Source: Geobacter argillaceus (GTDB taxonomy: Bacteria; Desulfobacterota; Desulfuromonadia; Geobacterales; DSM-12255). From it: a stretch of 64,000 nt of DNA. Under the pieces are notes generated by a model, which saw only the letters and a list, made by a program, of their open reading frames with translations, was not told where the DNA came from and did no database searches. The position numbers and the translations under genes were made by a program. The stretch is taken from the NCBI RefSeq assembly GCF_007830735.1, contig NZ_VLLN01000008.1, forward strand, positions 1-64,000, in the 5' to 3' direction. This document shows, in pieces, positions 13,486-22,612 of this stretch. Every line of letters begins with the position of its first letter. Position 1 is the first letter of the stretch.

Positions 13486-15819
13486 CTATACACCAGGAAA
13501 ACCAAAATCGCTATGCCCAGGGTCCATGCTTTCGCCAAGGGTAAACCAGAAAATTGCCCCGGTATCGGGAGATGCTTCCGCCCAGATACTGCCCCCATGC
13601 CGTTCGATGATCCGCTGCACGGTTGCCAGGCCGATGCCGCTCCCTTCAAATTCGTTGTCGTTGTGAAGTCTGGAGAAAGGCTTGAACAGCTTGTTTGCAA
13701 AGGCCATGTCGAATCCCGCTCCGTTGTCCCGGACATAATAGACATTTTCACCCGCCTTTTGCATCTGTCCAAATTCTATTGCCGCATCGGATTTTTTCGA
13801 TGTGTACTTGACCGCGTTCTCCAGAAGGTTCCGCAGGCAGATCTCCAGCATCTGACGGTCCCCCCTGGCTACGATGTTCGGGGCAATCGTGACGGTCATG
13901 GGCCGCAGCCCAACCTCTCTTCGCAGTTCGTCTACGATCTGTTGCGCCATTCCGGAAAGGTCCACCGGAGATGAAGTCATCTCTGCCCGCGAAAGCCGGT
14001 TCATCATCAACAGACTGTCGATGACGGCCCGTAGTTGCCGGCTTGCGGCCTCGATCCGTTCCACGCAGTGTACATGGGTGTCCGGGTCCGAAAGGGTGTC
14101 ACATTCAATCAACATTTTGCTGAACCCTTCCAGACGTGCAATGGGGGCGCGCATTTCATGGGAGATCGAGTAGCAGAAGCTCTCCAGTTCCTTGTTCAGA
14201 TCGTTCAATTTCCGGATGTGATCACCAAGTGCTTCTGCCATCTGCCTGAAATTGCCGACCAGATTGGAGAGTTCCCCGATTCTTGTTTCAGGCCAGTTGG
14301 GATTCGTGTTCGTAGCGATTGTATGAGGCAGTTCCATGGTTATGGTTTCCAGCCTTTGCAGCGAGCCGACAAAACCTTTGCTAATCAGGTAAGAAACGAC
14401 AATTGTCAGGATGATCTGCTCCCAGAGCAGCATGAACTCGTCGATGGTCTTCTGGTTGACCTGGTTGAGGTAAGGGATCAAGGAACCCTCTACCACAATG
14501 TTCCATGGCAGTTCTTCATTCAGTTTCACCTCTTTGACAAACAGCGAGCTTCGCCAGCGCTGCATCGTGCTGGTCATTTTCCCCGGACCGGGAATCCAGT
14601 GGTAGCTGCCGTCGTCAAATTTTTGCACTTCCCCGCCAGCAGGCCTGCCGAACTGCTGCATCGGCTGCCATCTGTCGGAACTGCTAACCACAACCCTTCC
14701 CCGACGATCCAGTATTGTTATCTCGGCAAAGCGGTTTTGGGCGAGGATTGTGAGTTGCTCGGCCAGTCGGTCCAGATTAACGACGCCCGCACAGAACCCA
14801 CGATATTCGTCATCCTTTATTACCGGTGCAACAAAGGCCAGCCTGGGAACGGGAGGCCCGATCCTGGCCACCTCCAGATCCGACACCAGCGGTTTGCGCA
14901 ACCGCAGCAGTTCCGCAATGAACGGTCGGTCGGAAAAATCGATCCCCAGCGTCGATTTTCCCATGACATCGACCAGAGGCGCGAACGCGACGGACTTTGC
15001 TCGACTGTTGGCAACCATCAGTCGCAGAAGCGCCGGGTTGGCCATTATCAGCGCCTCGGTATGCTGCTGCATGTGGGCAAACGGTGCGGTATTCGGATCT
15101 CCGACCAGTTGTGCCAGTGAAATAACACTCTGCTGGTTACTGGAAATCCATACGTTCAGGATGTCCCGGGAGCTGTCCGCAATGGAATTGACCCGCCTGA
15201 GGAGATCCTTTTCCATGGCCCGTACTTCACCATCGACGCCCCGGACCACTGAAACAAATGACGGGATGATGCTGACGGCGACCATGGCCGTGAAGACGAG
15301 CTGCGAAAGGGGGATGAGTTGCGTCTTTCCTTTACCACCGGTCCGACTGACCAGCTGTACGCAATAGATGACGACGGTGGCGAGAAGGGCGTTGAAGATG
15401 CCGTTGATCGATTGCTGGAGGGCAATGAACTGGGTCACTTCGGCATCCATACCCATAACCACTTTGTAGAAGAGCCATACAAGCGGCATTCCCAGGCAAA
15501 GCCAGAAAAGGGTGTCCAGAATGACGAGTTTGCCGGGTTGTCGACGGTTGAGGAGTGATACGAAGAGCGCCTCGGCCGTGAAGATGATGATGGCCCAGGG
15601 GTGATGCCAGAGAAAGTAGGAGCCGCTGCCCGCGATCACGCCGGCAGTGAGCGCCACTGCAACTCCGTAGCGCGCAACCGCCAGCATGACGAAGAATGAA
15701 CCGAAGAGGAAGTCGACATTGAAAAAGAGCTGGAGCTTGAACCAGTTTCCCAAAAAACCAGCTACGCCCAGAAGAAGGGCGATGGCAAGCCTGCTAATTG
15801 AGGAGTTCCGATTTGCCAA
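13486..15819 (-). CDS. Membrane sensor histidine kinase
   Basis: This 777-residue kinase has a polytopic N-terminus (about seven hydrophobic segments within residues 8-200), then an extracytoplasmic sensor of roughly 250 residues. Another membrane segment follows near 455-480, then a HAMP-like linker, a HisKA domain with phosphoacceptor His554 in 'SISHEMRAPI', and a HATPase_c domain ('NLLENAVKYT', 'DNGAGF', 'GSGIGLATV'). The start is TTG at 15819, supported by AGGAG 6 bases upstream; no better ATG or GTG is seen before the membrane region. No response regulator is adjacent: uvrA follows 48 bases downstream and a divergent pgsA-like gene lies upstream. The ligand is unknown. The 189-base divergent gap (15820-16008) is AT-rich and should hold both promoters. 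Confidence 0.88.
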   Translation of the reverse strand: MANRNSSISRLAIALLLGVAGFLGNWFKLQLFFNVDFLFGSFFVMLAVARYGVAVALTAGVIAGSGSYFLWHHPWAIIIFTAEALFVSLLNRRQPGKLVILDTLFWLCLGMPLVWLFYKVVMGMDAEVTQFIALQQSINGIFNALLATVVIYCVQLVSRTGGKGKTQLIPLSQLVFTAMVAVSIIPSFVSVVRGVDGEVRAMEKDLLRRVNSIADSSRDILNVWISSNQQSVISLAQLVGDPNTAPFAHMQQHTEALIMANPALLRLMVANSRAKSVAFAPLVDVMGKSTLGIDFSDRPFIAELLRLRKPLVSDLEVARIGPPVPRLAFVAPVIKDDEYRGFCAGVVNLDRLAEQLTILAQNRFAEITILDRRGRVVVSSSDRWQPMQQFGRPAGGEVQKFDDGSYHWIPGPGKMTSTMQRWRSSLFVKEVKLNEELPWNIVVEGSLIPYLNQVNQKTIDEFMLLWEQIILTIVVSYLISKGFVGSLQRLETITMELPHTIATNTNPNWPETRIGELSNLVGNFRQMAEALGDHIRKLNDLNKELESFCYSISHEMRAPIARLEGFSKMLIECDTLSDPDTHVHCVERIEAASRQLRAVIDSLLMMNRLSRAEMTSSPVDLSGMAQQIVDELRREVGLRPMTVTIAPNIVARGDRQMLEICLRNLLENAVKYTSKKSDAAIEFGQMQKAGENVYYVRDNGAGFDMAFANKLFKPFSRLHNDNEFEGSGIGLATVQRIIERHGGSIWAEASPDTGAIFWFTLGESMDPGHSDFGFPGV

Positions 15820-16008
15820 GGAAATCTCCTGCTGCTCAATTATTATTAGTCGTTATCAACAATAGCAGGCAACGAGGTGGAATCAAGCGAAACAATGTAC
15901 CATTAGAGAGGATTTCTGTTTGGCATTTGTAAGCAAAAACTGGACGAAGAGTGTTTCTCCGGTAAGATTGAGTCGTTCTTTCGACCGCGTTGACACCAAG
16001 GACGGCAG

Positions 16009-16554
16009 ATGCTGCTGAATGTTCCCAACACATTGACCATCTTGCGGATGCTGCTGGTGCCCGGCATTATCTTTGCCCTGCTGCGGGAAAGTTATGGCAT
16101 AGCCCTGGGCATTTTCCTGTTCGCCGGGGCGAGTGACGGTCTCGACGGTTTCATTGCCCGCCGCTTCGATCAATGCACTCCACTCGGGGCGCTCCTCGAC
16201 CCGCTGGCGGACAAACTCCTGGTGGTTTCCTCGGCACTGGTTCTCGGTTGGCTCGGCCGCATCCCCTGGTGGCTGGCAACGACCATAATCGGTCGCGACC
16301 TGGTCATTGTCACCGGTGCCATTGCCTACTATAAGAGAGCCGGCCACCTGGAGATGGGGCCGAGTCTTCTTGGCAAGCTGAATACCTTTTTGCAGATCTT
16401 CCTGATCCTGGTCGTGCTTGCAGATAGTGCCGGAATTATTGGAGCCGTGCAGTGGCTGCCGATGCTGTTTTTCGTGACGCTCGTCATGGCGCTGGTATCC
16501 GGCGGGCACTATGTGGCGGTATGGAGTAGGAAGGTGAACTCCCGGCAGGCATAA
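16009..16554 (+). CDS. CDP-alcohol phosphatidyltransferase (PgsA-like)
   Basis: This 181-residue membrane enzyme transfers a phosphatidyl group from CDP-diacylglycerol to an alcohol, most likely glycerol 3-phosphate. The complete CDP-alcohol signature is seen: D46-G-x2-A50-R51-x8-G60-x3-D64-x3-D68. 'NVPNTLTILRMLLVPGI' at the N-terminus is typical of PgsA. Several hydrophobic helices follow. The start ATG at 16009 has AAGGAC just upstream. The gene is alone on the plus strand and converges on ftsK, with 6 bases between the stops. A cardiolipin or other phospholipid synthase of the same superfamily cannot be excluded. Confidence 0.88.
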   Translation: MLLNVPNTLTILRMLLVPGIIFALLRESYGIALGIFLFAGASDGLDGFIARRFDQCTPLGALLDPLADKLLVVSSALVLGWLGRIPWWLATTIIGRDLVIVTGAIAYYKRAGHLEMGPSLLGKLNTFLQIFLILVVLADSAGIIGAVQWLPMLFFVTLVMALVSGGHYVAVWSRKVNSRQA

Positions 16555-16560
16555 AGCTCA

Positions 16561-18855
16561 CTACAACTTATTGATGAACACTTCCCTGGGCTTGCTCGTC
16601 CCGTCGGAGGGGCCGACGATCCCTTCCTGCTCCATCTTCTCGATGATCCGGGCCGCCCGGTTGTACCCGATCCGAAGTCTGCGCTGCACCATGGAGATGG
16701 AGGCCTGGCGGGCCTCGGCCACCAGGGCCACGGCCGCGTCGTACTGGGGGTCGTCCTCCTCGTCTTCGCCGCCCCCTCCCTTAGCGTCCGTCTCCTTCAT
16801 CTCCAGAATCGACTTCTCATAGACCGGCTTCCCCTGCTTCTTCAGGAACTCCACCACCCGCTGCACCTCGGCATCGGAGACAAAGGCGCCGTGGGAGCGG
16901 AGCATCTTGGCTGTGCCCGGCGGGAGGAAGAGCATGTCCCCCATCCCCAGGAGCGATTCGGCGCCGTTGCAGTCGAGGATGGTGCGGGAGTCGATCTTGC
17001 TCGACACCTGGAAGGAGATCCGGGCCGGGAAGTTGGCCTTGATCAGGCCGGTGATGACATCCACCGACGGCCGCTGGGTGGCGAGTATCAGGTGAATGCC
17101 GGCCGCCCTCGCCATCTGGGCCAGGCGGGCGATGGACTCCTCGATGTCCCGGCCGGCCACCATCATCAGGTCGGCCAGCTCGTCGACGATTACCACGATG
17201 TAGGGGAGGTGGCCGTGCTCCAGCTCCTCCTCCTTGGCCAGGAACTCCTTGATCGCCGCCTCTTCGTCTTCCTGCAGCTCCTCGGGGACCTCCTCGACGG
17301 AGACCGTCCCCTTGGCCTGCAGTTCGGCCGACTCTTTCTCTTCCCGCAAAAGCTCCCGGTTGTACGAATCGATGTTGCGGACCCCCTTGTCGGACATGAG
17401 CCGGTAGCGGCGGCCCATCTCCTCCACGGCCCATTTCAGGGCGAGGGAGGCCTTCTTCGGGTTGGTAACCACCGGCAGCAGCAGGTGCGGTATCCCCTCG
17501 TAGATGGAGAGCTCCAGCATCTTCGGATCGACCATGATCAGCCGGACATCCTTGGGGGTGGCAGTATAGAGGAGCGACAGGATCATGGTGTTGATGGCCA
17601 CCGACTTGCCGGAGCCGGTGGCGCCGGCCACCAGCAGGTGCGGCGCCTTGGCCAGGTCGGCCACCAGTGGCTGGCCGCTGATGTCCTTCCCCAGCGCCAT
17701 GGGGAGCTTCATCTTCCCCTTGTGGAACGATTCGCTGGCAAAGATCTCCTTGAGGAACACCATCTCCCGGTCCCGGTTGGGGAGCTCGATCCCGACGACC
17801 CCCTTGCCCGGGATCGGGGCCACGATCCGGATCGCCATCGCCTGCAACGCCATGGTCAGGTCGTCGGCCAGGCCGGCGATCCGGCTGACCTTGATCCCCG
17901 GACCGGGCGAGAATTCGTACATGGTGATGACCGGGCCGGGACAGATCTCCACCACCTCGCCGTCGATCCCGAAGTCCTTGAGCTTCTTCTCCAGGAGGCG
18001 GGCGTTCATCTGCAGCGCCTCCTTGTCGATCTTCCGTTCGCTGGCCGGCGGGTTGTCCAGCAGTGACAGGGGCGGGGTTTTGAAGTCGCCATCGCTCCTG
18101 ATGAAATCGAAGGTCTCCTGGACCGGTTTCAGCTTCTCTTCTTCCTTCTTTTTCTCCTTCTTCGGCAGGGGCGGCATGGCCGGGACCGTTACCTGGAGCG
18201 GCTTGATGACCGACGCGGACTTCTCTGCCGCTGACTTCTTCCCATCGTCGTGTGCCCGGAGCGCCCTATTCAGCGTTCGTTTTTCCCGCCAGCGGCTCAG
18301 GCGGTCGCCCATGGCGTTGATCCACCAGTCGGCATACAGGACAAAGGAGAAGCGGGAAAGGACCATGATGGCGGCGGCGAGCATGGGGAGCAGCAGCAGC
18401 AGCGCCCCCGGCACCCCCAGGTAGCGCTTGAGCAGGTCGGCGGTCTTGTAGCCGATGGCGCCGCCGGTCGGGACCCGCTGGCCGAGGAGTTCGGTGAACT
18501 GGATGTTGAAGGCGAAGAAGGTGGCAAGGGTGACCAGGAGGCCGATGAAGGCCACGATCTTGTAGGCCCGCCAGCGGAACTCCTTGAAGCGGAGCGACCG
18601 GTAGGCCAGGTAGAGCAGGGCCAGGGGAATGGCGTAGGCTGCCAGGCCGAAGACCTGCAGCAGCAGGTCGGCCATTTCTGCCCCCACCCGGCCGCCGAAG
18701 TTGCGCACCACCCCTTCCGAGGAAAAGGTGTTGAAGGAGAGGTCGTCGGTCTTAAACGACACGAGGGCGATCAGGAGAAAGAGCCCGCTAGCTGCCAGGA
18801 GCATCCCCTTGATCTCGACGGTCAGTTTTTCTTTTTTGTCTATTTCGTCGGTCAT
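16561..18855 (-). CDS. ftsK: DNA translocase FtsK/SpoIIIE
   Basis: FtsK pumps chromosomal DNA through the division septum and activates dimer resolution. The 764-residue protein has four hydrophobic segments in the first ~180 residues, a short linker, and the motor domain with Walker A 'GATGSGKS' (411-418). It ends with the gamma winged helix ('[13 protein letters not shown]...[15 protein letters not shown]'), which reads polarity sequences on DNA. The length matches compact FtsK proteins with a short linker. It is the last gene of the plsC-rnj-ftsK series; a 29-base palindrome lies 12 bases ahead of its start, where the Shine-Dalgarno site would normally be. No strong ribosome site is evident. 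Confidence 0.96.
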   Translation of the reverse strand: MTDEIDKKEKLTVEIKGMLLAASGLFLLIALVSFKTDDLSFNTFSSEGVVRNFGGRVGAEMADLLLQVFGLAAYAIPLALLYLAYRSLRFKEFRWRAYKIVAFIGLLVTLATFFAFNIQFTELLGQRVPTGGAIGYKTADLLKRYLGVPGALLLLLPMLAAAIMVLSRFSFVLYADWWINAMGDRLSRWREKRTLNRALRAHDDGKKSAAEKSASVIKPLQVTVPAMPPLPKKEKKKEEEKLKPVQETFDFIRSDGDFKTPPLSLLDNPPASERKIDKEALQMNARLLEKKLKDFGIDGEVVEICPGPVITMYEFSPGPGIKVSRIAGLADDLTMALQAMAIRIVAPIPGKGVVGIELPNRDREMVFLKEIFASESFHKGKMKLPMALGKDISGQPLVADLAKAPHLLVAGATGSGKSVAINTMILSLLYTATPKDVRLIMVDPKMLELSIYEGIPHLLLPVVTNPKKASLALKWAVEEMGRRYRLMSDKGVRNIDSYNRELLREEKESAELQAKGTVSVEEVPEELQEDEEAAIKEFLAKEEELEHGHLPYIVVIVDELADLMMVAGRDIEESIARLAQMARAAGIHLILATQRPSVDVITGLIKANFPARISFQVSSKIDSRTILDCNGAESLLGMGDMLFLPPGTAKMLRSHGAFVSDAEVQRVVEFLKKQGKPVYEKSILEMKETDAKGGGGEDEEDDPQYDAAVALVAEARQASISMVQRRLRIGYNRAARIIEKMEQEGIVGPSDGTSKPREVFINKL

Positions 18856-18866
18856 CCGTTTTGCGT

Positions 18867-18895
18867 GTAGGGGCGATCCTTGTGATCGCCCCTAC
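18867..18895. repeat. Short palindromic repeat between rnj and ftsK
   Basis: This is a perfect 12-bp inverted repeat, GTAGGGGCGATC and GATCGCCCCTAC, with a 5-base loop. It is the simplest member of the GTAGGGGC family in this window. It lies 8 bases beyond the rnj stop and 11 bases before the ftsK start, so the joint transcript would carry a stable hairpin there. Confidence 0.85.
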
Positions 18896-18903
18896 GCCTT
18901 TCG

Positions 18904-20580
18904 TTACATTTCCAGGATCACCGGCAGGATCACCGGCCGCCGTTCTATGGTCTTCTTGAAGAAGCGCCGCAGGACTGTCCGGACCTCCTGCTTCACCTCG
19001 TTCCAGTCCCCCAGGAATTCCGGACTGTTCAGGGCCAGGGTATCCAGGACAATCTTTTTTGCCTCGTCCAGGTACTCCTGGCTCTCGTCCTCGAAGACAA
19101 AGCCGCGGGAGACGATGTCCGGGCCGTAGATGATCTCGCCGGCCGTCTGGTTGATGCCGATGATCACCACCACCATGCCGTCCTGGGACAGGTGCTGGCG
19201 GTCCTTGAGCACCACGTCGCCCACATCGCCGACCCCCTTGCCGTCGACGAAGACCCTGCCGACCGGCACCCGGCCGAGAATGCATCCCTCGCCGTCGCTG
19301 AAGGCGATCATGTCGCCGTTCACCGCCAGGATGCAGCGATCCTTGGGCACCCCCAACTCCTGGGCCAGGCGGGCATGGCGGACCAGATGCCGGTACTCGC
19401 CGTGGACCGGGATGAACCAGCGGGGCCGGACCAGGTTGTGGAGCAGCTTCAACTCCTCCTGGCTGGCATGGCCCGAAACATGGACCTCGGAGACCTTTTC
19501 GTGAAAGACCTCGGCCCCGCGCCGGTAGAGGTGGTTGATCAGGTCGGAGATGGTCTTTTCGTTGCCCGGAATGAACCGGGAGGAGAGGATGACCGTGTCC
19601 CCCTCTTCCAGCTTGATCTGCTTGTGGTCGTCCATGGCGATCCGGGTGAGTGCCGACATCGGCTCACCCTGGGAGCCGGTGGTGATCATGCAGATCTCCT
19701 CCTTGGGGAGGCGCGGCAGTTCCTTCAGTTCGATGAGAAGCCCTTCGGGGATCTGCAGGTACCCGAGCTGCCGGGCGATCTGAACGTTGGCCACCATGGA
19801 GCGGCCGTTCAGGAGGACCTTGCGGCCGGCACGGGCCGCGGAATTCACCACCTGCTGGACCCGGTGGATGTTGCTGGAGAAGGCGGCAACGATGATCCGG
19901 CCGCCGCACTTGGGGAAGATCTCGTCAAAGGCATCCCCCACCAGCCGCTCCGACAGGGTGTACCCTTCCCGCTCCACGTTGGTGGAATCGGCGAGGAAAG
20001 CCAGCACCCCTTCCTCGCCGTAGCGGGCAAAGGTGGCCAGATCGGTCAGCTCCCCATCTACCGGGGTCTGGTCGATCTTGAAGTCGCCGGTATGGATCAC
20101 CACCCCTTCCGGGGAGCGGATGGCCAGGGCGCAGCCGTCGACGATGGAGTGGGCCACCCGGATGAATTCCACCGAAAAGGCCCCCAGCGTCACCGTCTGC
20201 CGCGGGCGCACGGTCTCCAGCACGACCTTTTCATCCAGGTCGAACTCCTTCAGCTTCTCCTTGACGAAGCCGAGCGTCAGGGCCGTGCCGTAGATGGGGG
20301 GATTGACCTCGGGGAGGACATAGGGGAGGGCGCCGATGTGGTCTTCGTGACCGTGGGTGAGAAGAATCCCCCGGACCCGGTCGGCCCGCTCCTTCAGGTA
20401 GGAGATGTCCGGCACCACCAGATCGATGCCGAGCATGTAGGGCTCGGGAAACATCAGGCCGCAGTCGACGACGATGATATCATCGCCGTACTCGAAGAGC
20501 ATCATGTTGAGACCGATCTCGCCAAGCCCGCCGAGGGGGATGATCTTGAGACCGGTGGTGTCGTGTTCGGGAAAGTCCAT
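18904..20580 (-). CDS. rnj: Ribonuclease J family enzyme
   Basis: RNase J is a metallo-beta-lactamase/beta-CASP ribonuclease with 5'-3' exonuclease and endonuclease activity in mRNA decay and RNA maturation. The 558-residue product shows the zinc motif 'THGHEDHIG' (His76, His78, Asp80, His81). It also has the substrate-related 'TGSQGEPMSAL' and the C-terminal 'HVSGHASQEELK' and 'PVHGEYRHL' of the beta-CASP region. The ATG at 20580 was preferred to an upstream TTG at 20601 because CGGAG lies before it and the family starts near here. A TTCAAGG tandem repeat sits just upstream. Confidence 0.94.
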   Translation of the reverse strand: MDFPEHDTTGLKIIPLGGLGEIGLNMMLFEYGDDIIVVDCGLMFPEPYMLGIDLVVPDISYLKERADRVRGILLTHGHEDHIGALPYVLPEVNPPIYGTALTLGFVKEKLKEFDLDEKVVLETVRPRQTVTLGAFSVEFIRVAHSIVDGCALAIRSPEGVVIHTGDFKIDQTPVDGELTDLATFARYGEEGVLAFLADSTNVEREGYTLSERLVGDAFDEIFPKCGGRIIVAAFSSNIHRVQQVVNSAARAGRKVLLNGRSMVANVQIARQLGYLQIPEGLLIELKELPRLPKEEICMITTGSQGEPMSALTRIAMDDHKQIKLEEGDTVILSSRFIPGNEKTISDLINHLYRRGAEVFHEKVSEVHVSGHASQEELKLLHNLVRPRWFIPVHGEYRHLVRHARLAQELGVPKDRCILAVNGDMIAFSDGEGCILGRVPVGRVFVDGKGVGDVGDVVLKDRQHLSQDGMVVVIIGINQTAGEIIYGPDIVSRGFVFEDESQEYLDEAKKIVLDTLALNSPEFLGDWNEVKQEVRTVLRRFFKKTIERRPVILPVILEM

Positions 20581-20589
20581 GAAACTCCG

Positions 20590-20646
20590 TTCAAGGTTCA
20601 AGGTTCAAGGTAACGACGCAATCAAAACCCTGAACTTTGAACCTTT
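20590..20646. repeat. TTCAAGG tandem repeat with inverted partner
   Basis: The heptamer TTCAAGG occurs three times in tandem at 20590-20610, and the inverse sequence CTTTGAACCTT lies at 20635-20645. Together they can fold into an imperfect stem spanning the gap between the 131-residue membrane protein gene and rnj. No promoter was recognised in it. Confidence 0.6.
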
Positions 20647-21042
20647 TCATTTTGCCGGTCTGGTCAGCTGGGCGATCTTCCCGTCGCAGCGGGCGATCCA
20701 AGACTGGCCGGGAGTGATGAGCCAGTGGGCCGCATAGAAGGAGCTGCGCAGCGCCCGGTAGGCGATCAGCGCCTTGTCCGTATCGCCCTGCCGCTCCAGG
20801 GTTTCGCCGATCTGCCAGAGCTTTTCCGCTGAGTGGCTCACCAAAGGGCTTCCCGGGGTGTACAGGTGAATAGCCGACTCAAAGCCGGCTACCGCCTGGA
20901 TGTAGTCCCCGACAGCCAAGGCCTTTTCCCCCTTGCCAAACTGGCGCCACTGCCGGTACTGGATGGTAACGGCTATCATGATCAGGCCGATGACGCAGGC
21001 AACGCCTACGTTGACTGCAACGGTTTTGACCTTTTCTGTCAT
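20647..21042 (-). CDS. Membrane-anchored TPR-like protein of unknown function
   Basis: This 131-residue protein is not recognised as a named family. It has one hydrophobic segment at about 10-28 ('VGVACVIGLIMIAVTI'). The following part is helical with TPR-like features: 'GEKALAVGDYIQAVAGFESAIHLY' and 'GETLERQGDTDKALIAYRAL'. This points to a single-span protein whose soluble part mediates protein contacts. The start lies 1 base beyond the stop of the small membrane protein upstream and has AAGGGATGAC before it, so the two are translationally linked. Neighbours plsC and rnj do not reveal its job. Confidence 0.7.
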   Translation of the reverse strand: MTEKVKTVAVNVGVACVIGLIMIAVTIQYRQWRQFGKGEKALAVGDYIQAVAGFESAIHLYTPGSPLVSHSAEKLWQIGETLERQGDTDKALIAYRALRSSFYAAHWLITPGQSWIARCDGKIAQLTRPAK

Positions 21043-21043
21043 G

Positions 21044-21226
21044 TCATCCCTTCAGGAAGCCGGGAACCGCTGTCATCAGTGTCCCGAAAATGGCGGCACA
21101 CAGCCCGACCAGCACCGCCAGGGCGGCCACGATGTCCCGCGGCCGGCTAAGACGGTGCGCTGCCGGCAGTCCCCGGGCAACCAGCCCGAGCCCCACGACG
21201 ATGAGTCCGATATATGCTGCGGTCAT
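21044..21226 (-). CDS. Small membrane protein (60 residues)
   Basis: This is a 60-residue protein with two hydrophobic segments (about 4-20 and 33-52) separated by a basic linker 'RLSRPRD'. It is not recognised as a known family. It is probably real: its ATG overlaps the plsC stop in the form ATGA, GGAGT lies 8 bases upstream of the start, and the next gene begins 1 base after its stop. It forms a pair with the downstream TPR-like protein, and both probably sit in the inner membrane. Confidence 0.6.
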   Translation of the reverse strand: MTAAYIGLIVVGLGLVARGLPAAHRLSRPRDIVAALAVLVGLCAAIFGTLMTAVPGFLKG

Positions 21227-21927
21227 ACGCTGTACTCCAGGCCGGCGGCAATGGCCTGCCTGACCTCTGTCATCAGTTCGTCGCGCTGCCGGCCACGCCC
21301 GGCCGTGGCAATCGGCGGGGCAAAGCGGATATGCAGCGTGCCGGGATAGAGTTCGATCCGGTTGCGGGGGTTGATCGCCATGCTCCCGGTAATGGTGAAC
21401 GGCACGATCGGCACCTCGGCCTTGCCGGCCAGGAGGAACCCCCCCTTCTTGAACGGCAGAAGGTTGCCGTCTTTGGTTCGGGTCCCTTCCGGGAAGACGA
21501 TCACGCTGGCCCCTGCCCGAATCATGCCTGCGGCCCGCTCCAGGCTGCGCAGCGCCTCCCGGCCATCTCCCCGGTCAAGGGGGATGTAACCGGCTCGCCG
21601 CATGGAATGGCCGAACACCGGCACCTTGAACAGCTCTTCCTTGGCCAGCCAGGCAAAGCGCTGGGGAATGGCCAGGAACAGCGCCAGGATATCGAAGTTC
21701 CCCTGGTGGTTCCCCATGAAGATGAGCGGTTCGCCCCGCGGGACGTGCTCCAGCCCTTCCACCGCCACCTTTACCCCGGCAAGCCGGAGCGCCGTTCTGC
21801 TCCACCCCCGGGCGTGGGCGTGGTAGCAACTGCCGGTCGGGTCGAAAAAGGTAAAGAGAATGGCGCTGGCGGCAAAGAGAACGGTCAGCGGGATGAAGAC
21901 CAGCAGGAAGAGATGGGCTCGCAGCAT
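21223..21927 (-). CDS. plsC: 1-acyl-sn-glycerol-3-phosphate acyltransferase
   Basis: PlsC acylates lysophosphatidic acid to phosphatidic acid at the inner membrane. The 234-residue protein has a hydrophobic N-terminus (about 5-27), the catalytic H-x4-D motif as His74 and Asp79 in 'NHQGNFD', and the glycerophosphate-binding 'PEGTR' at 146-150 followed by 'FKKGGF'. These are the diagnostic acyltransferase blocks. It is first in a minus-strand series with two small membrane protein genes, rnj and ftsK, with overlapping stops and starts at its end. A candidate promoter lies at 21957-21985. Confidence 0.93.
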   Translation of the reverse strand: MLRAHLFLLVFIPLTVLFAASAILFTFFDPTGSCYHAHARGWSRTALRLAGVKVAVEGLEHVPRGEPLIFMGNHQGNFDILALFLAIPQRFAWLAKEELFKVPVFGHSMRRAGYIPLDRGDGREALRSLERAAGMIRAGASVIVFPEGTRTKDGNLLPFKKGGFLLAGKAEVPIVPFTITGSMAINPRNRIELYPGTLHIRFAPPIATAGRGRQRDELMTEVRQAIAAGLEYSV

Positions 21928-21956
21928 GCAGTAAACCTGGCCGATTATTCCCGGCT

Positions 21957-21985
21957 AACTTACTTTTTTTTCATCGTTCCGTCAA
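21957..21985 (-). promoter_or_regulatory. Candidate promoter of the plsC operon
   Basis: On the minus strand, TTGACG (21980-21985) and TAAGTT (21957-21962) are separated by 17 bases, about 30 bases ahead of the plsC start. The -35 box is good and the -10 box is moderate. It is back to back with the ssb promoter. Confidence 0.45.
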
Positions 21986-21997
21986 ACAAAATAGCGC

Positions 21998-22026
21998 TTG
22001 CCAAGGGGTGGGGGTTTTTATAGACT
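21998..22026 (+). promoter_or_regulatory. Candidate promoter of ssb
   Basis: TTGCCA (21998-22003) and TAGACT (22021-22026) are 17 bases apart, leaving a leader of about 35-40 bases before the ssb start. An overlapping TATAGA two bases earlier is an alternative -10. No LexA-type site was recognised. Confidence 0.5.
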
Positions 22027-22069
22027 GCCTGCACGTTTCCACAATCCCCTAACTGATAAGGAGCCTGTC

Positions 22070-22513
22070 ATGGCAAGCCTCAACAAGGTCATGTTGATCG
22101 GCAATTTGGGTAAAGACCCCGAGGTTCGCTACACTGCCTCGGGTACGGCGGTGGCCAGCTTCTCCGTGGCAACGTCGGAGCGGTACAAGAGCAAGAGCGG
22201 CGACTGGGAAGAAAAGACCGAGTGGCACAACGTGGTCCTCTGGGGCCGTCAGGCCGAAGTGGCCGGCGAGTGGCTGGCCAAGGGAAAGACGGTCTACATC
22301 GAGGGACGGCTCCAGACCCGCAAGTGGCAGGATAAGGACGGCCGGGACCGCTACACCACCGAAGTGGTCGGGGAGAAGATGCAGATGCTGAGCCCCAAAG
22401 GCGAGGGGGGCGGGCGTCCCAGCGGCAGGCAGTCCGGCGAGGCGGAGAGCTTCGGCGCCGGCCCGAGCTACGACGAGCCGGCCTTCAATCCCGATGACGA
22501 TATCCCGTTCTAA
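22070..22513 (+). CDS. ssb: Single-stranded DNA-binding protein
   Basis: SSB coats single-stranded DNA in replication, recombination and repair and recruits partners through its acidic tip. The 147-residue protein has the OB-fold landmarks '[19 protein letters not shown]', '[10 protein letters not shown]' and '[10 protein letters not shown]', a Gly/Ser-rich linker from about 107, and the C-terminal peptide 'DDDIPF'. The start ATG at 22070 has AAGGAG 8 bases upstream; an earlier in-frame ATG at 21998 overlaps the promoter and is rejected. A strong terminator follows. Confidence 0.97.
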   Translation: MASLNKVMLIGNLGKDPEVRYTASGTAVASFSVATSERYKSKSGDWEEKTEWHNVVLWGRQAEVAGEWLAKGKTVYIEGRLQTRKWQDKDGRDRYTTEVVGEKMQMLSPKGEGGGRPSGRQSGEAESFGAGPSYDEPAFNPDDDIPF

Positions 22514-22544
22514 GGCAGGTAGCTTTTGTATGCAAATGGTGGAT

Positions 22545-22583
22545 ACAACAAAGGGGCATGATTTGATCATGCCCCTTTGTTGT
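22545..22583. terminator. Bidirectional terminator between ssb and argG
   Basis: A perfect 18-bp inverted repeat, left arm 22545-22562 and right arm 22566-22583, encloses the loop TTG. The stem core is GGGGCATGAT. The arms contain the short A and T runs needed on both strands. It lies between convergent ssb and argG and can serve both. Confidence 0.85.
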
Positions 22584-22612
22584 CCAATCTATGTAACCAG
22601 CCGCAGCATTCT

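Noticed and set aside
19192-20613. 473-codon plus-strand frame opposite rnj
   Set aside because: Antisense of a well-defined RNase J gene; no recognisable domains.
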